Positions 16,685 through 25,444 are shown, numbered from the stretch's first letter. The stretch: 64,000 bases of DNA from Aneurinibacillus soli (GCF_002355375.1 NZ_AP017312.1:3055001-3119000), one strand, 5' to 3'. Program-made: numbers and translations. The notes: generated from the letters alone by a model not told the origin.

Positions 16685-18718
16685 TTATCGATTAGCCGCT
16701 ATTCCACATTCGCAACCATTATGCAAAGGTGGATGTTTAATGTTCTTTTTCGGCTTCAATGGCATTTCATCCTCATTGCCTACCAGATCCTCACCTTCGG
16801 CAACAAAGGCTTGATCAATGCCAATTATTTTTCCGTCCAGGCGTTTACAGAAGTCGCATACTTCTCCGCTTGACGTTACCCAGACAAGTTCACGAACGCC
16901 GTGTTTTTTATACGCCGCTTTCGCAACCGCATTGGCCGTCCGCACTGACTGGCGTTTTGCTTCCTGCTCCGGTCGCTTTTCTTTCCACCTTGTTGTTTCT
17001 TTTTCAATCACTTCTACAAGGCCCACACTGTTCGAAACCCCATCATTTATGACCTTAGTGATTCGATTCTTTGACCTGGTAATATACCGGAGCGCCATAG
17101 AAGTCACAATGGCTGCAATAAATGGCTGTAGCGATATTTCTTCTTCGGCTTCCAGTTCATCCGCAACGCCTTGAATGATCGTATCGGCCAGCGAAAGAAT
17201 AACCGGCATCATTTCTTCTTCGAAGTACACCTGAAAATCATCGTAATAATCATCAAGCCACAGATTAAACAGGTCTATATTCCGCTGCTGGAACAATTCA
17301 TTCGCTTTCTGCAGCACATCGCCTGCTTCTTTTTCCGCGATCCGTGAGAAAGCTCGGTCCAACGTCTTCCGATAGTTTTTGGTTACACGACTGCGTAGTT
17401 CATAAACTCTTCGCTGGCGAATCCTACGCAGTTCGGCTACTTTCTGAGCTTGCAATGACCGTTCTTCCGAAGTAGTACCCGACTCATTTCCCTGTGTATC
17501 AGGACCATCAATCACATACTGTGCTGGCATCATATTGAGAGGAACCAGATAGACTTTGCCCTGTCCATCCGGAAGGGCATTCATGTCCTCCAGCTCTCGA
17601 ATATCGTCCGCACTCAGCCATCCGTTCTGTCGACCGATAGAATACGCTTCATACCGGCTTTTTATATCTCCACGTAGCAGGCCATCAATCACATGGCTAA
17701 TGGAAAATTTCTTTCTGTCCTCCTCTGACAGCAAATCCTTTTGCATCTGCTGTTCCCAACGGACCAACCAGGGACGAATCGTGTGCGTGACAAACTCAAT
17801 GGACTGGTGCTCGATGTTCCCAAACGTCGACCTATCCAAGTCAGCCAGCATATGAGGGGGAACACGAAAAAAACGCGCGATTTCAGATATCTGAAACTTG
17901 CGCGTTTCTAAAAATTGAGCGTCATTCGGAGGGATCATGTTCTTGGCAAACGTCATCCCCTCTTCCAGGAGCATCATTCGATGCGCCTTACCCAATCCCT
18001 CATATTTCTCCTGCAACGATTTTCGCAACCGTTCAAAAGATCCATCGTTCAACGTACCTGGATGAGTGACTACAGCACCTACATTGGTTCCATTTTTAAA
18101 GAAATCGCTCCCGAATCGTTCCGCATACATCCCAAGTTCAAATGATTTTCGTGCCATTTCCAGAGGGGCATATCCAATCAGTCCATCAAAACCAAGACCA
18201 GGTATATGCAGAACACGCTCTCGTGGCAAACTTATACGTTGTCCATCGATTGTGGTCTCATAGTATAGCTCTTTCTTTCCCTTAGCCCTCACCGGCTTTG
18301 TTCGATCTGGCAGTAGTGGCCAAAGCCCACGTATTCTCCCGGCCTTATCGTATTCAACCTCAGCATAACAATTGCCCCAAAGCGAAAGGTGAAGCTGTGC
18401 TGTCTCTCGAAACTTAAAAGCTGTCATTTCTTCATTGGCGACATTGTGCAGCACATCGTACAACGGATGATCTTTTGCTTTTTCTTTCCCACCGTCCATC
18501 TGCTGATATACATTGAGAGGTAAGGAGGCGATCGTTTCTGATAGAATCCGAACACATGCCCAAACAGCCGTGAGCTGAAGCGAATTATTTTCATTGGCGC
18601 TAATCTCCTCGACACTTTGCCCGCGCATCCAGCCAGAAAGACTGCCTCCAGCTGCTTCTTGTTCGCTTCTTTTCTCAAAAAATCGCCCGAACATTCGTGA
18701 TAGAACCGGCAGTTTCAA
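16685..18718 (-). CDS. Portal protein fused to MuF-like domain
   Basis: Residues 1-410 are an HK97-type portal (GGSLSGWMRG, NSLQLTAVWACVRILSETIASLPLNVY, FFKNGTNVGAVV, EIARFFRVPPHMLADLDRSTFGNIEHQ). Residues 425-677 continue without a stop as a helical region ending in a MuF/gp7-type minor head domain: VWVTSSGEVCDFCKRLDGKIIGI followed by KHPPLHNGCECG, with the paired cysteines of the family. These are normally two genes. The total of 677 residues equals a portal plus a MuF protein. The TTG start has a GGGGGTGAG site. Confidence 0.85.
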   Translation of the reverse strand: MKLPVLSRMFGRFFEKRSEQEAAGGSLSGWMRGQSVEEISANENNSLQLTAVWACVRILSETIASLPLNVYQQMDGGKEKAKDHPLYDVLHNVANEEMTAFKFRETAQLHLSLWGNCYAEVEYDKAGRIRGLWPLLPDRTKPVRAKGKKELYYETTIDGQRISLPRERVLHIPGLGFDGLIGYAPLEMARKSFELGMYAERFGSDFFKNGTNVGAVVTHPGTLNDGSFERLRKSLQEKYEGLGKAHRMMLLEEGMTFAKNMIPPNDAQFLETRKFQISEIARFFRVPPHMLADLDRSTFGNIEHQSIEFVTHTIRPWLVRWEQQMQKDLLSEEDRKKFSISHVIDGLLRGDIKSRYEAYSIGRQNGWLSADDIRELEDMNALPDGQGKVYLVPLNMMPAQYVIDGPDTQGNESGTTSEERSLQAQKVAELRRIRQRRVYELRSRVTKNYRKTLDRAFSRIAEKEAGDVLQKANELFQQRNIDLFNLWLDDYYDDFQVYFEEEMMPVILSLADTIIQGVADELEAEEEISLQPFIAAIVTSMALRYITRSKNRITKVINDGVSNSVGLVEVIEKETTRWKEKRPEQEAKRQSVRTANAVAKAAYKKHGVRELVWVTSSGEVCDFCKRLDGKIIGIDQAFVAEGEDLVGNEDEMPLKPKKNIKHPPLHNGCECGIAANR

Positions 18719-18733
18719 TTTTTCTCACCCCCT

Positions 18734-20428
18734 TTAAATCGTTCTGATGTCTTGTTTCTCGTAAATGGATGGTCGATTCTCGAATCCAATCCGCATAACA
18801 CGGACATGCGCCGTAATCAAAGAAGCAATCGGGTCAATTCGATCCGTTGATTTATCTTTATCTAACATGATGTTCTCTTGTGCATCTTGTTTCGTTACTG
18901 CATTTGATATGGCCCAGGATAAGACTGGGTTATTATTGTGTACAATCTTGTTTTGCAGAACTAATTCACGGAATTTCTTAGTCGGCTCTGAAAGCGTCTT
19001 GACACCCTGGCGGATTTCAAGCATTTCATATCCGTCCATTTGCATCTCTTGTGCAAAGTGAGTAGCATTGTACGGATCAAAGCCTATCTCTTTGAGCTTC
19101 CACTTATTTTGTTGAATCTGCTCTTTGATGTATGCCGCAATGAACTTGTAATCAACCACAGCGCCTGGAGTAGCTGTAATCCACCCTTGCTTCACCCATA
19201 GATCATACGGAACCTTATCGGTTTGTCGTTTGGCAGCAATCGTATCCTCCGGCATGAAAGAATGGCTGAGTACAGCAATCCTTCCGTCATCAAGAGGAAA
19301 CTCAAAACTTACACTGGTCAAGTCGATTGTTTTTGAAAGGTCAATACCACCATAGCCTTCACGACCTTGCAGATCCGGCATTGGCTCTTTTCCACACTCG
19401 TTCCATTTGTTCATAGGCATATAACCGTTTTCTTTCTGGTCAACCCATATGTTCATGTTTTTTGTGAGGAAGTTCCGCATCTTCTCTGGAACATCAAGCG
19501 CCGCTTTTAATTGACCTCTTAAATAGCTTACTCCTTCCTCATATGAACAAAGGATAGGATTTGCTTTCGCCCAATTATTTTCATCTTTAATATCATCATC
19601 CTTCTCTAATTCATTGATCATTACAAAGTATTCTTCATTTTCAATGGGGTTGTCAGGGTCTAATATTTTTGAAACATATAAATATTCAACAGAGTAGCAA
19701 GGATTTTGCAACTCAAATCCGGCAGTTGTAATTACCATCATTAACGGCTGCACCCTGGCACCCATGCCAGAATCTAAAACATCATAAATTTCAGAGGTTT
19801 TATGCGCATGGTACTCATCAATAATGCCACATTGCGGATTAAAGCCATCCCCAGACTTATTAGCATCCTTAGACAGTGCTTCAATAAATGAGCCGGATTT
19901 CAAATGCTCTATTTTTCCATAAGCAATTTTATATTTCCCCTTCAAAAATCTGCATCCTTTTATTTGAGCTGCAGTTTCCTTCCAAACAATTTTAGACTGC
20001 TCTGTTTTTGTAGCCCCTATATAGACTTCAGACATGTTTTCGCCTAATGCCATAGATTCATAGGAAGAAACACAAGCAAGGCTTTGTGACTTCGCATTTT
20101 TTCTTCCGACCTGCCAGTAAGATTTCTTAAAGCGTCTGTATCTATTTTTCTGTTGAACCCATCCATAAATATTTCCAAAAACGAATATCTGTATGAAATC
20201 AGGTTGAATATCCTGCCCCTGTAATTTACCTTTTGTATGTTTGAATAGTGTCATCCACTTTAAAAAACGCCATGCTTTTTCTTCGTCAAATATATAAGGG
20301 AAGTCATCAGATCCTTCTCTTTCTATATCACGTAAAAACCTTTCGCATGCCCATTTATGTTTCTGACAGGCGACAATTGCACCATTCAAGACATCATAAG
20401 AATAATCAATAAGCCATTCCTTAAGCAT
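18734..20428 (-). CDS. terL: Terminase large subunit
   Basis: This 564-residue DNA packaging motor has an N-terminal ATPase with the terminase-type Walker A variant QVGRKNAKS (about residue 107) and Walker B region CGIIDEYHAH (about residue 195). A C-terminal nuclease carries acidic residues in GYGGIDLSKTIDLTSV (about residue 370) and further downstream. It is of the Terminase_1 (PF03354) group. The ATG overlaps the TAA of the small subunit (TAATG). Confidence 0.92.
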   Translation of the reverse strand: MLKEWLIDYSYDVLNGAIVACQKHKWACERFLRDIEREGSDDFPYIFDEEKAWRFLKWMTLFKHTKGKLQGQDIQPDFIQIFVFGNIYGWVQQKNRYRRFKKSYWQVGRKNAKSQSLACVSSYESMALGENMSEVYIGATKTEQSKIVWKETAAQIKGCRFLKGKYKIAYGKIEHLKSGSFIEALSKDANKSGDGFNPQCGIIDEYHAHKTSEIYDVLDSGMGARVQPLMMVITTAGFELQNPCYSVEYLYVSKILDPDNPIENEEYFVMINELEKDDDIKDENNWAKANPILCSYEEGVSYLRGQLKAALDVPEKMRNFLTKNMNIWVDQKENGYMPMNKWNECGKEPMPDLQGREGYGGIDLSKTIDLTSVSFEFPLDDGRIAVLSHSFMPEDTIAAKRQTDKVPYDLWVKQGWITATPGAVVDYKFIAAYIKEQIQQNKWKLKEIGFDPYNATHFAQEMQMDGYEMLEIRQGVKTLSEPTKKFRELVLQNKIVHNNNPVLSWAISNAVTKQDAQENIMLDKDKSTDRIDPIASLITAHVRVMRIGFENRPSIYEKQDIRTI

Positions 20429-20955
20429 TAAACATCACCAAATGTTTTTTCTAACTCATCCGGTTCCTTCTCTTCTTTCTTAGGAATAACAAGGCGACAC
20501 CGCGAAGAAATTGTTAGCCCAAGGTCACCAGCTGCCTGTCTACATTGCTTGAAAAGTTTATCCTGGTTGAGCAATAGCTCTGAGTAGCTTTCATTTGCAA
20601 CCATCTTAGTCCCTTCTTCAATAACAGTTCCCTTCCGGTCTGTTTTTGTGTACTCAACCATTTCGGTAGGACTAATACTCAGCAAAGCTTCTGTGATATT
20701 AAGGTACATCTTTCTTGCTAATACGAAACGCGCCAGCGCATCGACATCGAGATTTGTCATGATCCCAATGCGCACCAACTCTTTTGCAATCTTGTTGAAC
20801 TCTTTTTTTAGGTCAGGAGAAAGATAAGCCGGAGGACGAACTTTATCCGATGGTGCCTTCACTTCTCTTTCCTTCCGTTCTTCAATCTCCTGTTTCGTTA
20901 GATGCTTCTTACCTTTAATTAGTAACAATTCAACGGGTTGTCGCTGCCCTGCCAT
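20428..20955 (-). CDS. Terminase small subunit, P27 family
   Basis: This 175-residue protein has the P27 family layout: a basic N-terminus with MAGQRQPVELLLIKGKKHLTK, PPAYLSPDLKKEFNKIAKELVRIGIMTNLDVDALARFVLA, and a C-terminal helix LLLNQDKLFKQCRQAAGDLGLTISSRCRL. It recognises the packaging start site and loads the large subunit. The gene is coupled to terL and preceded by the HNH gene, as in cos-type HK97-like phages. Confidence 0.88.
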   Translation of the reverse strand: MAGQRQPVELLLIKGKKHLTKQEIEERKEREVKAPSDKVRPPAYLSPDLKKEFNKIAKELVRIGIMTNLDVDALARFVLARKMYLNITEALLSISPTEMVEYTKTDRKGTVIEEGTKMVANESYSELLLNQDKLFKQCRQAAGDLGLTISSRCRLVIPKKEEKEPDELEKTFGDV

Positions 20956-21054
20956 CTTATCACCTCCCGTTTTTGAAATTTCTCGTGGGGAATTTTTTTC
21001 GCAGAAGACGGACGGCGCGGTCTCTAGAAATTGTTTTCTAGCTTTTTCACCCCC
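20956..21054. other. Gap between HNH and terminase, possible cos region
   Basis: About 100 nt separate the HNH gene from terS. They hold a short GC-rich block (21011-21023), a small hairpin CTAGAAA-TTG-TTTTCTAG, and the terS ribosome binding site. In cos phages that encode an HNH next to the terminase, the cohesive-end site usually lies near here, but no cos sequence can be read directly. The assignment is inference. Confidence 0.25.
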
Positions 21055-21462
21055 CTACCCCTTTCCGGCTCCACCTCCATCACTCTTATCCATCGATAAA
21101 GGGATATAATTACCGAATCCTCCATCTTCTTTAGCAGTTTTCGAATCATGGTGTCTTTTACAAAGTGGCTGCCAGTTCTTTTCGTCCCAAAACAATACAT
21201 GGTCACCTTTATGCGGAATAATATGGTCAACAACTTCCGCTACCACCGTATTCCCTTCTGCCTGGCACTCTTTACACAATGGATTCCTTGCCAGAAACAT
21301 TTTCCGCGCCCGCCTCCATCTTGCGTCATATCCTCGCTGGGAAGCTGATCCGCGATCTCTGTCGTATGTCCTTGCCTTCTTCCTATGTTCTGGACAGTAT
21401 CGTTCTTCTGTTATGTTTGGACACATAGGAAAAGAACAAGGTTTCTTCATTCTCTTAGCCAA
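21055..21462 (-). CDS. HNH endonuclease
   Basis: This 135-residue protein has an N-terminal zinc-knuckle-like cysteine set (CSFPMCPN...CPEH), and later CKEC, and the HNH core VVDHIIPHKGDHVLFWDEKNWQPLCKRHHDSK. In HK97-type phages an HNH protein encoded before terS helps the terminase cut at cos. The TTG start (AGAGGTG site, 7 nt spacing) gives MAKRMKKP. The C-terminus is a Gly-rich tail. Confidence 0.85.
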   Translation of the reverse strand: MAKRMKKPCSFPMCPNITEERYCPEHRKKARTYDRDRGSASQRGYDARWRRARKMFLARNPLCKECQAEGNTVVAEVVDHIIPHKGDHVLFWDEKNWQPLCKRHHDSKTAKEDGGFGNYIPLSMDKSDGGGAGKG

Positions 21463-21464
21463 GA

Positions 21465-21512
21465 TTCACACCTCTTTGCAATAAAAAAACTGCCCTTATT
21501 GAGCAGCAATTA
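21465..21512 (-). terminator. Terminator of the DUF5677 gene
   Basis: On the minus strand a GCTGC-type stem pairs with GGGCAG and is followed by seven T residues. It lies about 45 nt past the stop of the 345-residue gene and before the HNH gene. It makes the DUF5677 gene a separate transcription unit from the late operon. Confidence 0.5.
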
Positions 21513-21556
21513 TCACATATATCTGGTTTAACAAATATCGGTAATCAATAAAATAA

Positions 21557-22594
21557 CTAATACCTATTCGATAATGATTCTAATTCATCTTCTTTACTTT
21601 TAATCAAATCTTCCAGTGAATAATATTGATTGTTTTTTTTCTTATTAAAATCCTCCTTTTGTGTGTTAAAGTACTTTTTATCGTTAATGTCATCGAATTT
21701 AATGTCCTCTATCTCTTCTTCTGAGAATACCCGAATCATGCTATTTGCAAAATCATGATTTGTACTTAATCTCCCTGTGTAAGAATCATAATAGAAAAAC
21801 CAGTAATGTATCCTCATAAATTCTTTGAATGATGATTCGTCTAAATCCAACAAATTAATCATCCTTTTTAGGAACGAGCAAACACAATAATTTACTGTTT
21901 GTAATACTCGCAAGTACATTTGATCTCCTATTGCATCACTATCTTTTTCAAAGCAATAAAGAACTTGACCATTATTAGAATCTTTTAATACTGATTCTAT
22001 CAGTGAACTTCCATGAACTGAATTAGACCATAATCCATAACTTATTTTATATAAGAAAGTTAGATTTGTTCTGTGTGCCATTTCATCAATTTTTGGAAAC
22101 TCACCTTTTTCATTAAAACCATACTGTCGATATTTCTCACGTGATAATTCATTCTTTACTTCTTTATTTCGCTTAACAATTTCACGTCTGTTACTCCACC
22201 AATCACTTTCCGAAGCAATTTCAACTGAATATGCCTCGAGCATAGCTCTAAACATAGAGGCTGCTTCTACGTGCTTATATTTATCATACTCCTTGTAAAG
22301 ATCATATTTTGCGATGTATTCAAACCGTATGAAAAGCTCGATTATTCTTCTTGCTATTACTGTTGAGTCTATATATGTTTTTTCTTCGAAAAGCAACGTC
22401 TGAAATGATCTATATCCTTTATATAAATTAACAAAAAATCTTAAAATAACATCCTCTTTTAAAGAGTATTTATCCTTTATAATTTTCTTTTGTAGCTTAA
22501 TGCACTCTTTATTTATACTTCTTGTTAATTGCATATTACCGTGATAGTTTTGATTCTTTCTTATTATATCTTGCGCTGTCACTTCGTTTCTCAT
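21557..22594 (-). CDS. DUF5677-like protein, accessory gene
   Basis: This AT-rich gene for about 345 residues uses the ATG at 22592-22594, chosen because of a GGGGAGAGG site. Residues 50-110 (FFVNLYKGYRSFQTLLFE, TVIARRIIELFIRFEYIAKYD) and residues 175-205 (TNLTFLYKISYGLWSNSVHGSS) are alpha-helical and resemble DUF5677 proteins, including the Arg-x-x-x-Glu helix and an SxxVHG/H motif. The gene has its own terminator and a base composition unlike the phage late genes, so it looks like a later insertion. Function is unknown; a superinfection or defence role is a guess. Confidence 0.65.
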   Translation of the reverse strand: MRNEVTAQDIIRKNQNYHGNMQLTRSINKECIKLQKKIIKDKYSLKEDVILRFFVNLYKGYRSFQTLLFEEKTYIDSTVIARRIIELFIRFEYIAKYDLYKEYDKYKHVEAASMFRAMLEAYSVEIASESDWWSNRREIVKRNKEVKNELSREKYRQYGFNEKGEFPKIDEMAHRTNLTFLYKISYGLWSNSVHGSSLIESVLKDSNNGQVLYCFEKDSDAIGDQMYLRVLQTVNYCVCSFLKRMINLLDLDESSFKEFMRIHYWFFYYDSYTGRLSTNHDFANSMIRVFSEEEIEDIKFDDINDKKYFNTQKEDFNKKKNNQYYSLEDLIKSKEDELESLSNRY

Positions 22595-22754
22595 TTCCCT
22601 CTCCCCAATCCTAAGTATTATTGTGATAAAAAAATCGTACAATTAAAAGCACAATAATAAAATTAATATTTTTTATGAAAAGAATCAAAATTTACCCAAC
22701 TTGATTGAGGATCTGGAAGAGTGATATATACCAGCAAAGCAGGCTTTTAATCTA

Positions 22755-22795
22755 AGTAAAAGGGCACAGCGTTCTGCTACGCCCCTTTATTTACT
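22755..22795 (-). terminator. Terminator after phage spoVS
   Basis: On the minus strand an AAAGGGGC-TAGC arm and a GCTG-TGCCCTTTT arm form a stem with a short loop, overlapping the end of the spoVS-like gene and running into T residues. Confidence 0.6.
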
Positions 22796-23044
22796 AACCC
22801 GCTTCACAATCATTTTTACAGCTGACATTTTCTCATTCAACTGGAAGAAGTCCGGTGCTCCAGTCAGATCGAAGCCAGTGCGAGCAAGAATGTGTCTGCT
22901 AGAAGCAATCGACTTCACCATTTGGTTTACAGCTGTTGCACCTACAGCTTGTACATCCGCTTCTCCGTGTTCCCGTAATGCTTGTGCAATTGCTCTTGCT
23001 GTATTGTTAACGCTGGCAGTAGCTGTAACTTTGATTACTTTCAT
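22787..23044 (-). CDS. spoVS: Phage-encoded SpoVS-like protein
   Basis: This 85-residue protein begins MKVIKVTATASVNNTARAIAQALREHGEADVQAVGATAVNQMVKSIASSR, an unmistakable match in pattern to stage V sporulation protein S (about 86 residues, Alba-like fold). The conserved AxG-A-xNQ-x-VK-A-A motif is seen as AVGATAVNQMVKSIA. The second in-frame ATG was chosen because AAAGGA lies at proper distance. In Bacillus SpoVS affects sporulation and septum formation; here it lies in a prophage next to a tRNA gene, so it could change host sporulation during infection. Confidence 0.85.
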   Translation of the reverse strand: MKVIKVTATASVNNTARAIAQALREHGEADVQAVGATAVNQMVKSIASSRHILARTGFDLTGAPDFFQLNEKMSAVKMIVKRVSK

Positions 23045-23080
23045 ATCTATCATCCTTTCTCTAATAGTTTTAGTTGTGTA

Positions 23081-23150
23081 AGCAGGCAGCAGGAGTCGAA
23101 CCTGCGTAACAGATTAAAAGGCTGCCGTTCTACCGTTGAACTATACCTGC
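23081..23150 (-). tRNA. tRNA-Lys (UUU), phage-borne
   Basis: A full cloverleaf folds on the minus strand. The acceptor arm GCAGGTA/TGCCTGC has one G-T pair, the D stem is GTTC/GAAC and the anticodon loop CTTTTAA has anticodon UUU. The T arm is GCAGG-TTCGACT-CCTGC. Weak points are a C-U mismatch closing the anticodon stem, a three-base variable loop, and a T at the discriminator position with no encoded CCA. These suggest a phage tRNA that has drifted, possibly still functional. Confidence 0.7.
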
Positions 23151-23654
23151 ATAATAAAAGCATTTCGTCTCTATCAATCACCCGGGAGGAATGGCTGGGA
23201 TTGTAGAGGCGACAGATCCACGCTTATCACGTCGATACAAGCCTTTTGATGGAATGTCTTATTTCCATCGCTCCCCGCAGCTGTGTTACTGGCTGACTCT
23301 GACCGCTCCTCCCGTTTTTACTGCTTTCCGATCTTGATCGGCCGCACGGTCTTCACTGTCACCCAGCACCTAATGCCCGAGTACGCCATTGATATGGGAA
23401 AGGCGCTGTCTCCCGTTATATGTGAAGTTGTGAGTTGAAACTGCATAGCCTCCTGCTCACGCCGAATTTTTATTAAAAGAGCGGTAAAAATCTCTTAAAC
23501 AAATCGTATAACGTCCAAAAAATTCTCGAAGTGCCCAAAAAGGTACCCAATTTGTTTGATTTTTCTCCGATTTTTGTTTGAAATGACCTAAAAAATGATA
23601 AAAATCAGCTTATTTTTGATGTTTTTTATTCGAAAAACGGGGTTTTTCTTTCAC
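23151..23654. other. Intergenic region, no confident gene
   Basis: About 500 nt between the tRNA and the recombinase remnant. The right-hand part is more GC-rich than its surroundings and contains short hairpins, for example GATGGAA/TTCCATC and CCGATC/GATCGG on the minus strand. A 42-codon minus-strand frame (23318-23446) and a 48-codon plus-strand frame begin too close to their purine-rich sites to be convincing. It could be leader RNA for the tRNA/spoVS transcript; nothing stronger can be supported. Confidence 0.3.
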
Positions 23655-23884
23655 ATGATGGCAAGTATTGCGGAGCTGAAGCGCGATATTATAGTGGAAC
23701 GATCACGCGCTGGATTAGAGGTTGCCCGTGTTCGAGGCAGAGTCGGAGGACGCCCACGTAAACAGGCCAAAAATGTTCAACTGGCACTCAAAATGTACAC
23801 AGCATTGATGAGATCGTGAAGACATCTGGTATAGGCCGGACGACTTTATACCGATATATAAACGAACGTATTGATAAGAAATAG
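23655..23884 (+). pseudogene. Serine recombinase (invertase/resolvase) remnant
   Basis: The plus strand encodes MMASIAELKRDIIVERSRAGLEVARVRGRVGGRPRK, the E-helix and hinge of Tn3-type resolvases and DNA invertases. After a frameshift near 23800 it continues SIDEIVKTSGIGRTTLYRYI, the C-terminal HTH. The catalytic serine domain of about 100 residues is missing upstream, and the two parts are in different frames. It is therefore a broken end of a once larger recombinase gene, and a mark of an earlier insertion or excision here. Confidence 0.8.
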
Positions 23885-23892
23885 AATCAACC

Positions 23893-23940
23893 AAACAAAA
23901 AAGCCAATAATCCCCATAAAAGAAGTCATCGGCTTTTGTA
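23893..23940. terminator. Bidirectional terminator-like hairpin
   Basis: Arms AAAAAGCC-AATAA and CATCGGCTTTT form an imperfect stem with AT-rich flanks on both sides. It separates the recombinase remnant from the convergent HEPN-like gene. Confidence 0.4.
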
Positions 23941-23962
23941 TGTCTTTTAGCTGTGATTAAAA

Positions 23963-24982
23963 TTAAGAACCTTGATACTCAGAATGTATATTTTGTAACT
24001 CCTTACTAACTATCTTTTTTCTTTTTTCTCGCTCCTCTTTTTCCAGCTTTTCCTCAAGTATTAATATAATCGCTGCTCTCACTGTATCAAAGTGAGCCAA
24101 ACATTCTTTGTCAGTTAGTTCGTGAACCCCTTTACTTAGAATGCTGTATAGTACCGGATTGTTAACCAAAAATTCTGGTAGGTGATCTTTAAGTTTTTCG
24201 ATTTTTTCCTTCATCCTCAAGCTAACGAAATCATCCTCTTTTATGGACGAATCTGCTTGTGTTACCTCTTTGATCTTATCAAAGATTAATTTCTCGAAAA
24301 TCCTACGCAAGTAAACGAACGAGCCAACTCCTACACCATTTGCTTTTAATCCAACAGCAGTATGAAATTCTTTAGCAAGTTTTTTGTCACCCAAAGCTTT
24401 TCTATACCTTTTAGCTGTGTTATCAAAGTCAGCAATGGACGGATATTGACCTATCTTAACAATGTATCCATCATCTGTAAGATGAAAGATTACATAGGAC
24501 TTATGCTTTTCCTTTGCAGTACACTCAAAATTTATTTGGAAAGTTCTGCTGCTTCCAAACACTTTTTTTGTTAATTCATTGTACATCTCATTAAATTTAC
24601 TTTTTGCTTTATCATGGCAAAAATCATAGTGTTCGTCACAACTTATGTCCGCTTCCGATACAAGTACGTTGTCTTCATATTTGTCTTCCAGTTTAAATCC
24701 TTTATACGAAATATGCACTTCTCTGTCGCAAGACGGACAGTAATTAAGAAATATTTGACTTTCAGTAAAGAATAATGTCTTAAAATAACTAAAGTCCTTG
24801 TTCTCTAGAAATTCAATGTAATCAATTACATCAGGATAGTCATCATCATCTCCATGATACGTTACGTCCTGACCATGTTTCGTCTCAATTGATGTATTAA
24901 TCTTTATCTTTTTGTATAAGGGAAAACTAAATAATAGTTGGCTTCCTTTTCCTATAAAATCACTTAATCTTACTTCTGACAT
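23963..24982 (-). CDS. Zn-ribbon protein with HEPN-like C-terminus, unknown
   Basis: This AT-rich gene of 339 codons starts at the ATG 24980-24982 behind GGAGGG. The N-terminal half has cysteines in CPSC (about residue 82) and CDEHYDFC (about residue 115), consistent with a zinc-binding fold. The C-terminal half (YLRRIFEKLIFDKIKEV, LPEFLVNNPVLYSILSKGVHELTDKECLAHF, then a long helix) has the look of DUF4145/HEPN-type helical domains. Such architectures are common among accessory phage and defence genes. It lies beside a recombinase remnant and is transcribed alone. No function can be assigned safely. Confidence 0.6.
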   Translation of the reverse strand: MSEVRLSDFIGKGSQLLFSFPLYKKIKINTSIETKHGQDVTYHGDDDDYPDVIDYIEFLENKDFSYFKTLFFTESQIFLNYCPSCDREVHISYKGFKLEDKYEDNVLVSEADISCDEHYDFCHDKAKSKFNEMYNELTKKVFGSSRTFQINFECTAKEKHKSYVIFHLTDDGYIVKIGQYPSIADFDNTAKRYRKALGDKKLAKEFHTAVGLKANGVGVGSFVYLRRIFEKLIFDKIKEVTQADSSIKEDDFVSLRMKEKIEKLKDHLPEFLVNNPVLYSILSKGVHELTDKECLAHFDTVRAAIILILEEKLEKEEREKRKKIVSKELQNIHSEYQGS

Positions 24983-25043
24983 TACAACCCTCCTTATATT
25001 AAAGCTAGTATGAAACATCTAAGTAAATGATAGTGGTATCAAT

Positions 25044-25080
25044 TGCTAAAATCAAATAAAAAACGCTCAGATAATCCCGA
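25044..25080 (-). terminator. Terminator after ArpU-like gene
   Basis: On the minus strand CGCTC and GAGCG arms are followed by six T residues, starting within the last codons of the ArpU-like gene. It would end the early transcript before the HEPN-like gene. Confidence 0.6.
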
Positions 25081-25444
25081 GCGCTTTTGCAATGTTTGTA
25101 ATAGCAGCGTTTTTCTTTTTGTAGTACTTCCACCGCTTAATCCCTAATCCTATGAAAATATCGATGTCATTCGTCTCTACCGAACTGAGATACTTCTCTT
25201 CAATGATCTTTCGCTCTATGGTGTCCAGACCTTCCTGTAGTGCGCGCTCGATCTGCCGGAACTTTAACTCACTCCGCTTCTCGCTTTCTTCATCCTGGCT
25301 TAATGTCGGGAACAGATCGATGACGCCAGCCACCTCCCGCTCCGTTTTATTCTTCTGCTGTACCTTCAGTACCCGATACTCATTAAGTAACTCGATAACC
25401 TCATCTTGTACACATTTTCCGAGTTGCTCTGCCGCCATGTTCAT
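25067..25444 (-). CDS. ArpU-like phage transcriptional regulator
   Basis: This 125-residue helical protein matches the ArpU/YqaQ type of late-gene regulators. Near its middle it has QIERALQEGLDTIERKIIEEKYL, resembling a sigma-like region, and it ends in IGLGIKRWKYYKKKNAAITNIAKALGII, a helix-turn-helix. In related phages such proteins control late transcription. It is the last gene of the early minus-strand operon, consistent with a middle-to-late switch role. Confidence 0.7.
   Translation of the reverse strand: MNMAAEQLGKCVQDEVIELLNEYRVLKVQQKNKTEREVAGVIDLFPTLSQDEESEKRSELKFRQIERALQEGLDTIERKIIEEKYLSSVETNDIDIFIGLGIKRWKYYKKKNAAITNIAKALGII

Noticed and set aside
23318-23446. 42-codon minus-strand frame with an AGGAGG nearby
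   Set aside because: The site lies only two to three bases from the ATG, and the product resembles nothing known.
23160-23470. Large phage RNA next to the tRNA (ROOL/GOLLD type)
   Set aside because: Some hairpins exist, but the region is too short and lacks any hallmark I can name.
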